Part shown: in pieces, positions 18,158-26,160 of the stretch
Layout of the letters: each line of letters begins with the position of its first letter
How positions within the stretch are numbered: the first letter of the stretch is position 1
Source: Polynucleobacter wuianus
GTDB lineage: Bacteria > Pseudomonadota > Gammaproteobacteria > Burkholderiales > Burkholderiaceae
Assembly (NCBI RefSeq): GCF_001659725.1
Contig: NZ_CP015922.1
Span: 1,116,001-1,180,000 of the forward strand
DNA length: 64,000 nucleotides
Direction: 5' to 3'
Program-made: the position numbers and the translations under genes
The notes under the pieces: generated by a model
What the model saw: only the letters and a program-made list of their open reading frames with translations
Told to the model about the DNA's origin: nothing
Database searches by the model: none

Positions 18158-19699
18158 ATGGCAACTAAGTCAATCAAAAAAAGCACAGATTCTCTGAAGC
18201 TTTCTGAGGCTTTAAAGACTTTAAAAAAGCTCCAAGATAAGCATCATGGCGTGATTGAATCAAAAGATCTCGCTGACACTCAGCGCGCCCTGCTTTTAGA
18301 AACTGGGTTTATACGCTCGGTAATGAAGGGTTGGTACATTTGCTCAAACCCTAGCGATCATGATGGCGACTCTACCGCTTGGTATGCTAATTATTGGGCC
18401 TTTATGTCTGGGTATCTTGCTAAGCGTTTTGGTAAGCGCTACTGCTTAAATGCCGAGGCATCACTCCTGCTGCATACCGGTAGCACTACCGTTCCCAAGC
18501 AAATTACCATCGTAAGTAAAGATGGTGGAACTAGCATTGTCAAACTCCCATTTGACACCTCACTGGTTATTTATCAGGATGAGAAGCGCGTCTCCAAAAC
18601 CCGCACAGAAATTCGAGGCTTACAAGTCTTACCAATAGCTGAAGCACTTTGTATGGTGGGGCCCCAATTCTTTATTAATCATCCCATGGAGGCGGAAATT
18701 GGATTGGCGATGGTACGCGACCCAGCAGAATTACTGGCAACTCTACTGATGGGCAATTGCCTCCCAACAGCCGCCGCTCGCTTGGCAGGCGCACTTACTT
18801 TTACTAATAGGAAAGATGACGGAGAGCGAATTATTAAGGCTCTGAACAAGGCTGGGCACGCCATCCAAGCCAAGAATCCATTTGAGCTAACCGAACCGAC
18901 TATCAGCCAGTCCCGAGAAAAGTCTCCCTATGTTCTACGCATTCGCTCCATGTGGGCGACGTGGCGTGAAGACGTTATCCAGAATTTTCCAAAGGCCCCC
19001 CGCATTCCGAAAAGCCCAGCAGTCTATATGAAGCAAATTCAGGAACGTTATGTAGCAGATGCCTACAACTCACTCTCCATTGAAGGCTATCAAGTTACTG
19101 ATGAATTGATTGAGCGTATTGCCAAAGAGGGCTGGAATCCTGAGATCAGTGAAGAGGATAAAAAAAGTAAAGATACTTTAGCGGCTCGCGGCTACTTTTT
19201 GGCCTTTAACGAGGTAAAAGAAAGTATTAAATTAATTCTAGCTAGATCTAATTCAGGTGATGTTGTCAGAAAAAGCCATCATGACTGGTACGCCGCCATG
19301 TTCAATCCAACAGTGCTCGCGGGTATTTTGCAACGCCATCAGTTAGCAGGTTATCGGACGGGTCCGGTGTTTATTCGCAACTCCTTACACACTCCCCTGC
19401 CAAGAGAAGCCCTACTTGATAGCATGGAAGCTTTGTTTGATTTAATTGAAAATGAGCCAGAAGCCTGCGTAAGAGCGGTTCTAGGTCACCATATATTTGT
19501 ATTCATACATCCTTACTTTGATGGTAATGGTCGTATTGGACGGTTCTTGATGAATGCTTTATTGGCATCAGGCGGCTACCCATGGACGGTCGTTCGAGTA
19601 AGCGAGAGAAAGCGCTATATGAATGCACTTGAAAAAGCGAGTGTGGATGGCGACATCAAACCTTTGACTAAATTTATAGCAGGAGAAATGGCTCAATAA
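18158..19699 (+). CDS. Fic-domain AMPylase fused to an AbiEi-like N-terminal region
   Basis: A 513-residue protein. The N-terminal 220 residues resemble the AbiEi/type IV antitoxin winged-helix family (GVIESKDLADTQRALLLETG, then SVMKGWYICS, then a beta-rich segment with LNAEASLLLHTGS). The C-terminal half is a Fic domain with the complete active-site motif HPYFDGNGRIGR (about 449-460), which transfers AMP from ATP to protein hydroxyls. An inhibitory-helix motif of the S/T-xxx-E-G type, SLSIEG, lies N-terminal to the Fic core (about 306-311), so the enzyme is probably autoinhibited. It is preceded by a spaced direct-repeat array and followed by a terminator. Fusion of a regulator domain to Fic suggests a single-gene toxin/regulator or defence role, by inference. 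Confidence 0.85.
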   Translation: MATKSIKKSTDSLKLSEALKTLKKLQDKHHGVIESKDLADTQRALLLETGFIRSVMKGWYICSNPSDHDGDSTAWYANYWAFMSGYLAKRFGKRYCLNAEASLLLHTGSTTVPKQITIVSKDGGTSIVKLPFDTSLVIYQDEKRVSKTRTEIRGLQVLPIAEALCMVGPQFFINHPMEAEIGLAMVRDPAELLATLLMGNCLPTAAARLAGALTFTNRKDDGERIIKALNKAGHAIQAKNPFELTEPTISQSREKSPYVLRIRSMWATWREDVIQNFPKAPRIPKSPAVYMKQIQERYVADAYNSLSIEGYQVTDELIERIAKEGWNPEISEEDKKSKDTLAARGYFLAFNEVKESIKLILARSNSGDVVRKSHHDWYAAMFNPTVLAGILQRHQLAGYRTGPVFIRNSLHTPLPREALLDSMEALFDLIENEPEACVRAVLGHHIFVFIHPYFDGNGRIGRFLMNALLASGGYPWTVVRVSERKRYMNALEKASVDGDIKPLTKFIAGEMAQ

Positions 19700-19715
19700 A
19701 TCTCTTGAGCCATTT
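19686..19715 (+). terminator. Terminator overlapping the stop codon of the AbiEi-Fic gene
   Basis: Perfect 11-bp stem AAATGGCTCAA/TTGAGCCATTT with an 8-base loop; the TAA stop lies in the loop. The descending arm ends in ATTTC, giving a short U-rich end. Confidence 0.75.
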
Positions 19716-19724
19716 CTATCCGCT

Positions 19725-20045
19725 TTAGATTCCCATATTGCCTAAGTGCTGAGCAATTCGATCCATAGGGTTTTCAGAGCTAGCGAGTGGCGCCCCCAAT
19801 GTTGAAGTTCGTGCCCGAATAGGCTGAAGCGACTTCAGTGGCGTGATCTTTACATTGGCGAAGCTAGGCTCTGGCATCCCTATTGAGTCGTAGATGGATT
19901 CAATCGTAGATTACCATTGCTCTGGTTTATTGGTTTGCACAAACACCTGCATATAAAAAGGATCAGTCAGATATTTGTAAAAGCATTGAGCCTTAGCTGA
20001 ATGATCAACCTCATCTTCGCGAGAGTTTAAGTATTTGATGATCTT
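19725..20045 (-). pseudogene. Duplicated fragment of HsdR C-terminus
   Basis: Clearly homologous, with scattered substitutions, to 26163-26480, the 3' end of the hsdR remnant, and in the same orientation. It encodes the same tail ending NPMDRIAQHLGNMGI but has a nonsense change (EQW-stop at about 19912) and no start. Homology stops near 20045, where an unrelated plus-strand reading frame begins, so this is a recombination junction. Confidence 0.85.
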
Positions 20046-20585
20046 GCCCTTGAGTTCTTAATTCTTACAGCTAGCTTTACACAAAAAGAGTTGACGCTTG
20101 CAACTAGAAATCTTCCACCAAGCGGGCTGGTAAGCGCTTCAAGAGCGCTAGTGCAAAATCTTGAAGGTGCTGGAGATCAAAAATCTGAATTCTGGAAGCA
20201 TAGGATTAAGCCCTATATCCATAATGTTTGGCCAAAACAATTGAACAAGAAAACGTTCAACATGGATGCAATTTCAGAAAACTTTTGCAGATTATGCATA
20301 GCAGCGGATGATGAATTTCCGGAGGCTCTTGAACTCCTACGTCCCTGGCTAAAGCCATCAAAATATCCTGATAATTTAATTCAAGAGTTATTGAGGGTCA
20401 ATATTTGCCTCAAATTTCCGGAGGCTGCATTAATCTATTTAAATTGCATTGTAGGAGAAAATCCTTTTTGGATAAGAAGTCACCTACAGGAATGCTTAAA
20501 TGTCATACAAACTACGAACCCCAAATTAACTTTCGATGAAAATTTTCAAAATCTTTCAATCCTAGTTCGCAAACTCGACAACTAA
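20046..20585 (+). pseudogene. 3' part of an unrecognised gene, truncated at the HsdR-fragment junction
   Basis: An open frame of about 180 codons runs from the junction to TAA at 20585. A TTG at 20091 could start it, but the frame is open and protein-like upstream (LEFLILTASFTQKEL), so it looks like the C-terminal end of a larger protein cut by recombination. Features: KSEFWKHRIKPYIHNVWPK, two short Cys-containing helices and alpha-helical repeats (PEALELLRPWL, PEAALIYLNCI). I do not recognise the family; large NTPase or SIR2-type defence proteins can have similar helical tails, but that is only a guess. Confidence 0.5.
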
Positions 20586-20616
20586 TACAATGTCACTGCT
20601 TCTATAATTTTTGCGC

Positions 20617-20736
20617 CATGAGTCTTTATGCCCAATGCGTCTCTCTGCCACCTTGGGCATAAAAGAGCGTTGCTTTAATCGTGGCCGCCAAGGGTTCGCA
20701 AGCCTCCCCCTTGGGGTGCCCTTGACAGAATTACTC
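20617..20736. repeat. Structured dispersed repeat, copy B
   Basis: Aligns with copy A at 17876-18003 over about 115 bases, with conserved ATGCCCAA/TTGGGCAT stem and CCAAGGG/CCCTTG stem. It lies just downstream of the fic gene at 20751-22220 and could act as that gene's terminator structure, although no T-run follows. Confidence 0.75.
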
Positions 20737-20750
20737 TGGGGATTTTTGAA

Positions 20751-22220
20751 TCAGCCCACTACCTTCGCATATTCAACCTCAATAGCATTAAATATTTCTT
20801 CAGGTACTGTTGTTGTAAATTTCTTACGACGGTTAGCCGATAGTTTTCCGTTTTGCTCCATGCAAGCCAGAATTAAGGTATTGAGGTCCTTGCCCCGTAC
20901 ATCGTACTGACCATCAATAGCGCGGTAAATAAGATCGTACTTGGCTAAGAATTCAGTCTCTTCTCTTAAGTCCTTTTCTAGCGCCTGCTTGGCCATCTCC
21001 AATCCAAACTCAACACAGGCAGTGGCATTCCAATAACGATATAAGGAATCATCTGATTTGAATGCCATTTGATATTCATCGCCATCAATCCAGATGACTT
21101 CCCAGCGCTTGCGAGCAGGCTCAGAAAAACTCTTTAGAGCAGCCAGGTATAAATCTTCATTGCGCTTCATCGCAATAGATACTGGCAATAGCAAGCCATT
21201 CTTTAAAGCACCCGACTGGCACAAAGCATGATGAAATAAGAAGCGTGATAAGCGCCCATTGCCATCCATAAATGGATGGATAAAAACAAATCCAAAGGAA
21301 ACAATCGCAGCAGCAATTAAAGGATCGATCTGCTTTGGTGCGGTATTGGCAAAATCTACCAAGCCCTTCATCAAGTCATTAACGATTTCAGGTGGCGGTG
21401 GAATGTACGTTACGCCAGCAGCACCACGCAATGGACTGCTTAACCAGTTTTGTTGGTGGCGATAGTTAACTGCTCTATCCAAAGGATTGGTAATGGCGGT
21501 ATTTTGCAAGCCAACTAAGTACTCTTCATCTAGCTGGGTAGTCAGGTGGGCTTTTTTGAGTAGCTCTACAAATGCCTCCGATTTCGTGGCACTCGGTGTC
21601 TCATGCTCGATCTCAAAAGAGCTTTTGGTCTCACTTAAATAAGCCCAAGACATTGCCCTATCGGATGCGGCCCCACCTAGTTCTGATAGAAATTCATTTG
21701 CTTTCTGGAGGATATTAGATTCAAGCAGGCTATTAATACGTGTGGTTCGCTCAACAGTTACGCAGTAATCCAAAGAACCCAAGCCATTGAAGTTAACTCG
21801 CCATTTGGCATTGCGTATGCTTGGTCCTGTAATGTATTTTTTGGGGTCAAATAAATTAACCATAGGCCCCGTAATTACTGGCGCGCCCTTTAACTCTTGC
21901 TTATTAAAGGCTTCCCACAAAAAACAAGCCGCACGAATGTAAACGCCTGTTGGCGATTCGCAAATTGCAGCCAGCATCTCTTGGGCTGGGATTTTTCTTA
22001 AGGCCTGCGATAACAATTGGAGATTAACTCCTTCATGCTTTAGCGCAAATAAAAGGTGGTTTAGTGGGCGATCATCTTTGGGAGCCACCTTTGCGGGTAT
22101 CAACAACTCGCCCTGGGTGGGCGTTACACTGGTTACCGAGGCAAGACGTGCAGGTACAAGTGGGTCAAAAGCGCTGAGATCAAGCTGACTTTTTACCTGT
22201 GAATAGCCTATATCGCCCAT
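20751..22220 (-). CDS. Fic-family AMPylase, second copy, different subfamily
   Basis: About 489 residues. The Fic core motif HPFMDGNGRLSR is complete, preceded by the usual IAAAIVSFGFVFI helix and by PPPPEIVNDLM, the flap region. An S-xxx-E inhibitory-type segment (SSFEIEHE) lies upstream of the core. The protein has an N-terminal domain found with this subfamily and a C-terminal region ending in a DNA-binding-like NRRKKFTTTVPEE segment. I choose the ATG at 22220, which has GGGGG 4 bases upstream; the frame is open further upstream to a GTG at 22268 but that crosses the direct-repeat array. It is not closely similar to the AbiEi-Fic protein. Target unknown. Confidence 0.85.
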   Translation of the reverse strand: MGDIGYSQVKSQLDLSAFDPLVPARLASVTSVTPTQGELLIPAKVAPKDDRPLNHLLFALKHEGVNLQLLSQALRKIPAQEMLAAICESPTGVYIRAACFLWEAFNKQELKGAPVITGPMVNLFDPKKYITGPSIRNAKWRVNFNGLGSLDYCVTVERTTRINSLLESNILQKANEFLSELGGAASDRAMSWAYLSETKSSFEIEHETPSATKSEAFVELLKKAHLTTQLDEEYLVGLQNTAITNPLDRAVNYRHQQNWLSSPLRGAAGVTYIPPPPEIVNDLMKGLVDFANTAPKQIDPLIAAAIVSFGFVFIHPFMDGNGRLSRFLFHHALCQSGALKNGLLLPVSIAMKRNEDLYLAALKSFSEPARKRWEVIWIDGDEYQMAFKSDDSLYRYWNATACVEFGLEMAKQALEKDLREETEFLAKYDLIYRAIDGQYDVRGKDLNTLILACMEQNGKLSANRRKKFTTTVPEEIFNAIEVEYAKVVG

Positions 22221-22234
22221 ATTTCCCCCAAGCC

Positions 22235-22380
22235 CCACTTTTTCATTCGAATAGCTATTTTCCCACACTTTTTCTTACATATACACACTTTTTCTTACGA
22301 TTACACATATTTACACACTTTTTCTTACATATTTCAATAGATTCCTACATTTTTAAACATATCCTCACTTTTTCTTACGA
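22235..22380 (-). promoter_or_regulatory. Helically phased direct-repeat array upstream of the second fic gene
   Basis: The plus-strand motif CACTTTTTCTTAC, or a close variant, begins at 22236, 22266, 22286, 22316 and 22366, with a degenerate copy at about 22346. Spacings are 30, 20, 30, 30 and 20 bp, all multiples of 10, so the copies face the same side of the helix. In the gene's direction the motif reads GTAAGAAAAAGTG. Likely an operator or iteron-like array for a multimeric regulator. Confidence 0.65.
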
Positions 22381-22429
22381 AAAAGTCGTTTAGGCAATTT
22401 TTGCTAAACAGCCCAAAAGATATGAATTC

Positions 22430-22446
22430 AACTGCAATATGCAGTT
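22430..22446. promoter_or_regulatory. Perfect 7-bp-arm palindrome, possible operator
   Basis: AACTGCA-ATA-TGCAGTT lies upstream of the fic repeat array. A near-identical palindrome (one base different) occurs at 55105-55121 inside the IS110-family element. Function unknown. Confidence 0.35.
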
Positions 22447-22559
22447 TTGTTGACATATTGACTCAATATAGTGTGATATATGCATTTTTATTGACATGCC
22501 GCCGACCAAGGTGCCCTTGACGCAAATAGACCGCTTATATTCTACTAGTTTAAATTATT

Positions 22560-22614
22560 AAATGACTCATAAATGAGTCCCTAATTAACTTAAGGTCTTA
22601 TTTATGAGTCATTT
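22560..22614 (+). promoter_or_regulatory. Inverted-repeat operator of the second hipBA operon
   Basis: AAATGACTCATAAAT (22560-22574) and its exact reverse complement (22600-22614) are separated by 25 bp. Each half also contains the small palindrome GACTCAT-ATGAGTC in part. The right half ends 4 bp before the -35 box, a usual position for HipB autorepression. Confidence 0.6.
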
Positions 22615-22617
22615 TTA

Positions 22618-22646
22618 TTGACCAATGAGGTATAAACAGGTATATT
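22618..22646 (+). promoter_or_regulatory. Sigma-70 promoter of the second hipBA operon
   Basis: TTGACC (22618-22623), 17-bp spacer, TATATT (22641-22646). The hipB start codon is 36 bp downstream of the -10 box, with GAGG 7 bases before it. Confidence 0.7.
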
Positions 22647-22681
22647 AGTGTCTCGTACTTAATGAAGAGCATGAGGCAACT

Positions 22682-23023
22682 ATGCGCGTAGATCAACAAC
22701 TGACCCTAGCATCAAAGCAACTTGGCCAATCCGCTGAAATAGCGCAATGCCTAGTGTCCTTACGCCTTGCCCGTCACGTTCGCCAAGGTGAGGCTGCGGT
22801 TCGTGCCGGCCTTGCTCGTGCAACTGCCCAGCGCATTGAAAAAGGTGATCCTGGCGTTGCCATTGGCGCGCTCCTGCGCTACTTAGATGCAATCGCTCCA
22901 GGCATGACCCTAGTGCAACTCTTAAGCGGCAATGATCCTGCAATCGCTGCCTTGGAGCGTCGTTCGCGCCCTCAACGTGTACGTGACTTAAGTACAGCTG
23001 AACTGAAAGCGCTTGATTTCTGA
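22682..23023 (+). CDS. hipB: HipB-like antitoxin, XRE family
   Basis: A 113-residue DNA-binding protein with a helix-turn-helix around residues 25-75 (LARHVRQGEAAVRAGLARAT, then AQRIEKGDPGVAIGALLRYL) and a tail ending STAELKALDF. The final TGA overlaps the hipA ATG (TGATG), giving coupled translation. It differs from the HipB at 797-1048 in length and sequence, so the two modules are unlikely to be recent copies. Promoter and an inverted-repeat operator lie directly upstream. Confidence 0.87.
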   Translation: MRVDQQLTLASKQLGQSAEIAQCLVSLRLARHVRQGEAAVRAGLARATAQRIEKGDPGVAIGALLRYLDAIAPGMTLVQLLSGNDPAIAALERRSRPQRVRDLSTAELKALDF

Positions 23024-24330
23024 TGGCAAACACAACTAAAGACCTGTTTGTCTTTGCCAATCTTGATGGTGAATTTGTACCAGCAGGACAACTACAAGTA
23101 GATGAGGAAGGCTCAAGGCTCATTGCCTCTTCATTTGCCTATGGCTTGCGCTACTTAGATAGGGGCAATGCACAGGAAATTGACCCTGTTGCCCTTAGCC
23201 TTAAGAATAAAAGCGAGATCAAAGGCAAGCGCCTCGTTCCACCAAATGGCCTAGAAGCTTTTGGCGGAATTCGGGATGCTGCTCCTGATTCTTGGGGAAG
23301 AAGAGTTATTGAGGCAAGACTTAAGGTTCCAGCTAATAGCCTGCCAGAATCAACCTACCTTCTTGAGGCTGGTAGCGATCGCATTGGGGCGTTAGATGTT
23401 CGAGCCTCCTTAGATCAAGAAGAGCGCCTTACTCATGAAAGTATTCACAATCTATCTTACGTACTGGAAGGTGCGCAAAAGATTGAGGCTGGCTTACCAG
23501 TTTCCGAAGCACTATCCAGAATTTTGATTGTGGGTAGCGGCCTAGGGGGTATGCGCCCAAAGGCAAGCGTGCGTGATGATGACAATATTTTATGGATGGC
23601 CAAGTTCCCAGGCAATACTGATGGAGTCTTAGATGTACCAAGCATTGAATACGCCACCCTCAAACTTGCAGAATTAGCTGGCCTCAATGTAGCGCAAACT
23701 CAATTAGAGCAAGTTGGCAAGAAAAAGGTGTTGATGGTTAAACGCTTCGATCGCTCTTGGACCGCTGCAGCTCGTTCAGTAGAAATTCGTCATCATGTGG
23801 TTAGCGCCCTCACCCTCGTTGCTTGCCACGAATCGGAGTCCAATACAAAAAGCTATATGGATATTGCAGATGCTATACGCAGATATTGCCTGGTTCAAAC
23901 AGTCAAATCGGATATAGAAGAACTATATGCACGCATGATCTTTAACCTTTTTGTCAGCAACGATGATGATCATCTACGCAATCATGCCTTCTTATGGAAT
24001 CAGGAGCTTAAAGGCTGGAGCCTAAGCCCACTCTATGATGTGATGCCACATGCAGTCATTGCAAGCGAGCGCTATCAACATCTAGGTATTGGGCCTCAAG
24101 GCAAGCTAGCAACCCTAGACAATGCCTATGCCGCTAAAGAACGCTTTGGTCTATCTGCGCAGCAAGCAAGCTCCATTATTGATCGCGTATGGCGAGTAAC
24201 TAGGCAGTGGAAAACACACTTCGAAAGCCTTGGAATTCCTGCAGATCAAATTGAAGGAATCTCCCGGGCGTTTAGGCACATTGATGATATTTGCAGTCCC
24301 GGATTAATTAAGACTTTAGCTAAGGGTTAA
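23023..24330 (+). CDS. hipA: HipA-family toxin kinase
   Basis: A full-length 435-residue HipA-type Ser/Thr kinase. Recognisable parts are the N-subdomain (VPAGQLQVDEEGSRLIASSF), the glycine-rich GSGLGGMRPKASV segment (about 172-184) that replaces the canonical GAQ-K loop, the kinase core KKVLMVKRFDRSW and the catalytic loop SNDDDHLRNHAF (about 312-323) followed by LSPLYDVMPH with the metal-binding Asp. All kinase landmarks are present, so the toxin is probably functional when freed of its antitoxin. The target is not deducible; shorter HipA variants phosphorylate aminoacyl-tRNA synthetases. Confidence 0.9.
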   Translation: MANTTKDLFVFANLDGEFVPAGQLQVDEEGSRLIASSFAYGLRYLDRGNAQEIDPVALSLKNKSEIKGKRLVPPNGLEAFGGIRDAAPDSWGRRVIEARLKVPANSLPESTYLLEAGSDRIGALDVRASLDQEERLTHESIHNLSYVLEGAQKIEAGLPVSEALSRILIVGSGLGGMRPKASVRDDDNILWMAKFPGNTDGVLDVPSIEYATLKLAELAGLNVAQTQLEQVGKKKVLMVKRFDRSWTAAARSVEIRHHVVSALTLVACHESESNTKSYMDIADAIRRYCLVQTVKSDIEELYARMIFNLFVSNDDDHLRNHAFLWNQELKGWSLSPLYDVMPHAVIASERYQHLGIGPQGKLATLDNAYAAKERFGLSAQQASSIIDRVWRVTRQWKTHFESLGIPADQIEGISRAFRHIDDICSPGLIKTLAKG

Positions 24331-24359
24331 TCCCTCGTTAAGAAGGTCTTGCTGGACAA

Positions 24360-25127
24360 CTAGATTTCAACAATAAGGGCTGGATTGAATTCTGGGTTTT
24401 CAGCGTGATTAGATCGAACATAACCGCGGGGATTACAAACTACCCTAGTGCCATTCATTTCATAATCGCAGGAATCATGCGTATGCCCATGAATCCATAG
24501 AGACATCTTGCCAAAGAGGTGCGCCAACTCCGAAGAAAAGCAGGCGGACAATAAATCTTGCTTATAGCGCTCTGCAACTGAGCCCATTGAGGGTAGATGG
24601 TGCGTAATCACCACTGTCTTGCCATCAAATGGTCTCTCTAGCTCCTGCTGTAGCCAAGCCAATGATTTTTCATGTAATTGAATCGATTTTTTCGGGGAAA
24701 AATTTCTTCCTCCATCGCGTATTGCTCTAAAGTCATTTAAGTAAAGCTCGCCATACGATAAGCATTTAGACTTTAGATCCTGACCAAATAATAAAAAGTC
24801 AGTCCATAACGTAGCCCCCAAGAAGCGGATGGGAGTATTTGATTTTGGATCCTGTAGTTGCAGCACATCATCATCTAAAAAATGAATTCCGTTCTCAGTG
24901 GATGTGTTCCTCATCCGTTCAATGGCGTGAACACGCTGGGAACCATAGAACTCATGATTGCCAGCCACATAAATAATCTCTTGATTCGGAAACGATTTTC
25001 TAGCCCAAGTTATACCCTCGGAGCGCAGGCTAATATCACCGGCCAGGACAATAACATCTGCCACATTCAATGCAGGTGAAAAGTCGGCAAATTCTAAATG
25101 CAAATCACTTAGTACATGAATTTTCAT
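24360..25127 (-). CDS. Calcineurin-like metallophosphoesterase
   Basis: A 255-residue dinuclear-metal phosphoesterase. The ordered metal-binding blocks are complete: SDLHLEF (residues 7-13), LAGDIS (28-33), VAGNHEF (54-60), THHLPS (about 176-181) and HGHTHDS (about 215-221). No signal peptide, so it is cytoplasmic. The substrate may be a cyclic nucleotide, a phosphoprotein or nucleic-acid ends; the sequence does not decide. It is convergent with hipA (30 bp apart) and divergent from the exonuclease gene. In this island context a defence-associated role is possible but there is no direct evidence. Confidence 0.85.
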   Translation of the reverse strand: MKIHVLSDLHLEFADFSPALNVADVIVLAGDISLRSEGITWARKSFPNQEIIYVAGNHEFYGSQRVHAIERMRNTSTENGIHFLDDDVLQLQDPKSNTPIRFLGATLWTDFLLFGQDLKSKCLSYGELYLNDFRAIRDGGRNFSPKKSIQLHEKSLAWLQQELERPFDGKTVVITHHLPSMGSVAERYKQDLLSACFSSELAHLFGKMSLWIHGHTHDSCDYEMNGTRVVCNPRGYVRSNHAENPEFNPALIVEI

Positions 25128-25219
25128 AATTTAGATATGTCGCCATGATGATCTTGATATTGAGATCTAGTGTAGTCAATAAATTAACCATGACGTCCTA
25201 CAAGGAATTGAGCTTGGCA

Positions 25220-25248
25220 TTGACGTTAGCCTTGGGGGACTCTACATT
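25220..25248 (+). promoter_or_regulatory. Promoter of the exonuclease gene
   Basis: TTGACG (25220-25225), 17-bp spacer, TACATT (25243-25248), 35 bp upstream of the ATG at 25283. Confidence 0.5.
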
Positions 25249-25282
25249 ATCAACACACTACTAAAAACCGTGTTCATCAAAA

Positions 25283-25888
25283 ATGTATCAAGAACAAAAC
25301 TATTTCTCGCTTGATTTAGAGCTCAATAATGCCCAAGATAATTCCACAGTAAATCCAAAGATCATTCAAATAGGGTTAGCAGTCGGAAACTACCATGACT
25401 ATGTCAATCAATCCCTATCTACGTATAAATGGTTCTTAGATCCTAAAGAGCCTATTTTTGAGTTCATCACCCAATTAACAGGCATTTGCAATCAGGATAT
25501 TTCTGACTATGCAGTTCCACATGAACAAGCAGCTAAAGAAATTGGTGAAATTATTACTAAGCGCAATTGCTTTGTTAATCCCATTACCTGGGGCGGTGGC
25601 GATTCACTTGAACTGAAATCTGAATTTAAAGATCGAGGTATCACCTTTCCCCATTTTGGTCGTCGCTGGATCGATGTCAAAACTTGGTATAGCTTGCACA
25701 TGCTTGCCATGGGCAAAAAACCCAGTGGCGGCCTGTCCTCAGGCCTGGGTTCTTTTAAGCTTCAATTTGAAGGCAGTCCACATAGAGCAGATGTTGATGC
25801 TCTCAATACCTTGAGGCTTTTCTTTGAAATCCTTCACAGGCACAATCGGATATATCAACTGGTAAACGATGCCAAGGCTTTGAAATAG
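25283..25888 (+). CDS. 3'-5' exonuclease of the RNase H-fold DEDDh type
   Basis: A 201-residue stand-alone exonuclease domain. The first acidic motif is SLDLELNN (about 9-16), the second acidic site lies in the TGICNQDISDY segment (about 67-77), and the last motif HRADVDALNT (about 172-181) gives the catalytic His and Asp. The segment WIDVKTWY contains a further Asp. Relatives act on single-stranded DNA or RNA ends, like DnaQ/epsilon and KapD. Not linked to a polymerase gene here; its neighbours are the metallophosphoesterase and the hsdR remnant. Start codon context is weak. Confidence 0.8.
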   Translation: MYQEQNYFSLDLELNNAQDNSTVNPKIIQIGLAVGNYHDYVNQSLSTYKWFLDPKEPIFEFITQLTGICNQDISDYAVPHEQAAKEIGEIITKRNCFVNPITWGGGDSLELKSEFKDRGITFPHFGRRWIDVKTWYSLHMLAMGKKPSGGLSSGLGSFKLQFEGSPHRADVDALNTLRLFFEILHRHNRIYQLVNDAKALK

Positions 25889-26120
25889 CCGTATCTATAT
25901 ACCTAAAAATAGGGTTATTTTGATTCCGCTGGATTTGATTATTTGAACTTTCCAAATCTTTGGGAAAAAATGAAGGCTTGCAACACATTTACAGATAACC
26001 CTTCACAGTATCAATTGCTTGATCCTCACGATATAAGCTAAGTTGTAGACGAAAAAGGGCTATATCTGCTGTTTTGTAGACAAAATGAGGTGCTTATGGC
26101 GTCTAAAGACATTTCTGTCT

Positions 26121-26148
26121 ACATGCCACTGATTTTGAGTGGCATGTA
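26121..26148. other. Perfect 10-bp hairpin between convergent gene ends
   Basis: ACATGCCACT pairs with AGTGGCATGT around an 8-base loop, between the 3' ends of the exonuclease gene and the hsdR remnant. No T-run follows on either strand, so termination would be non-canonical. Confidence 0.45.
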
Positions 26149-26160
26149 ATTCAGACCTAT

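Noticed and set aside
22235..22380. CRISPR array or plasmid-type origin iterons.
   Set aside because: Repeats are only about 13 bp with 7-17 bp of AT-rich filler, not spacers, and no Cas or Rep gene is nearby.
26121..26148. Canonical Rho-independent terminator.
   Set aside because: The stem is perfect but no T-run follows on either strand; listed only as a hairpin.
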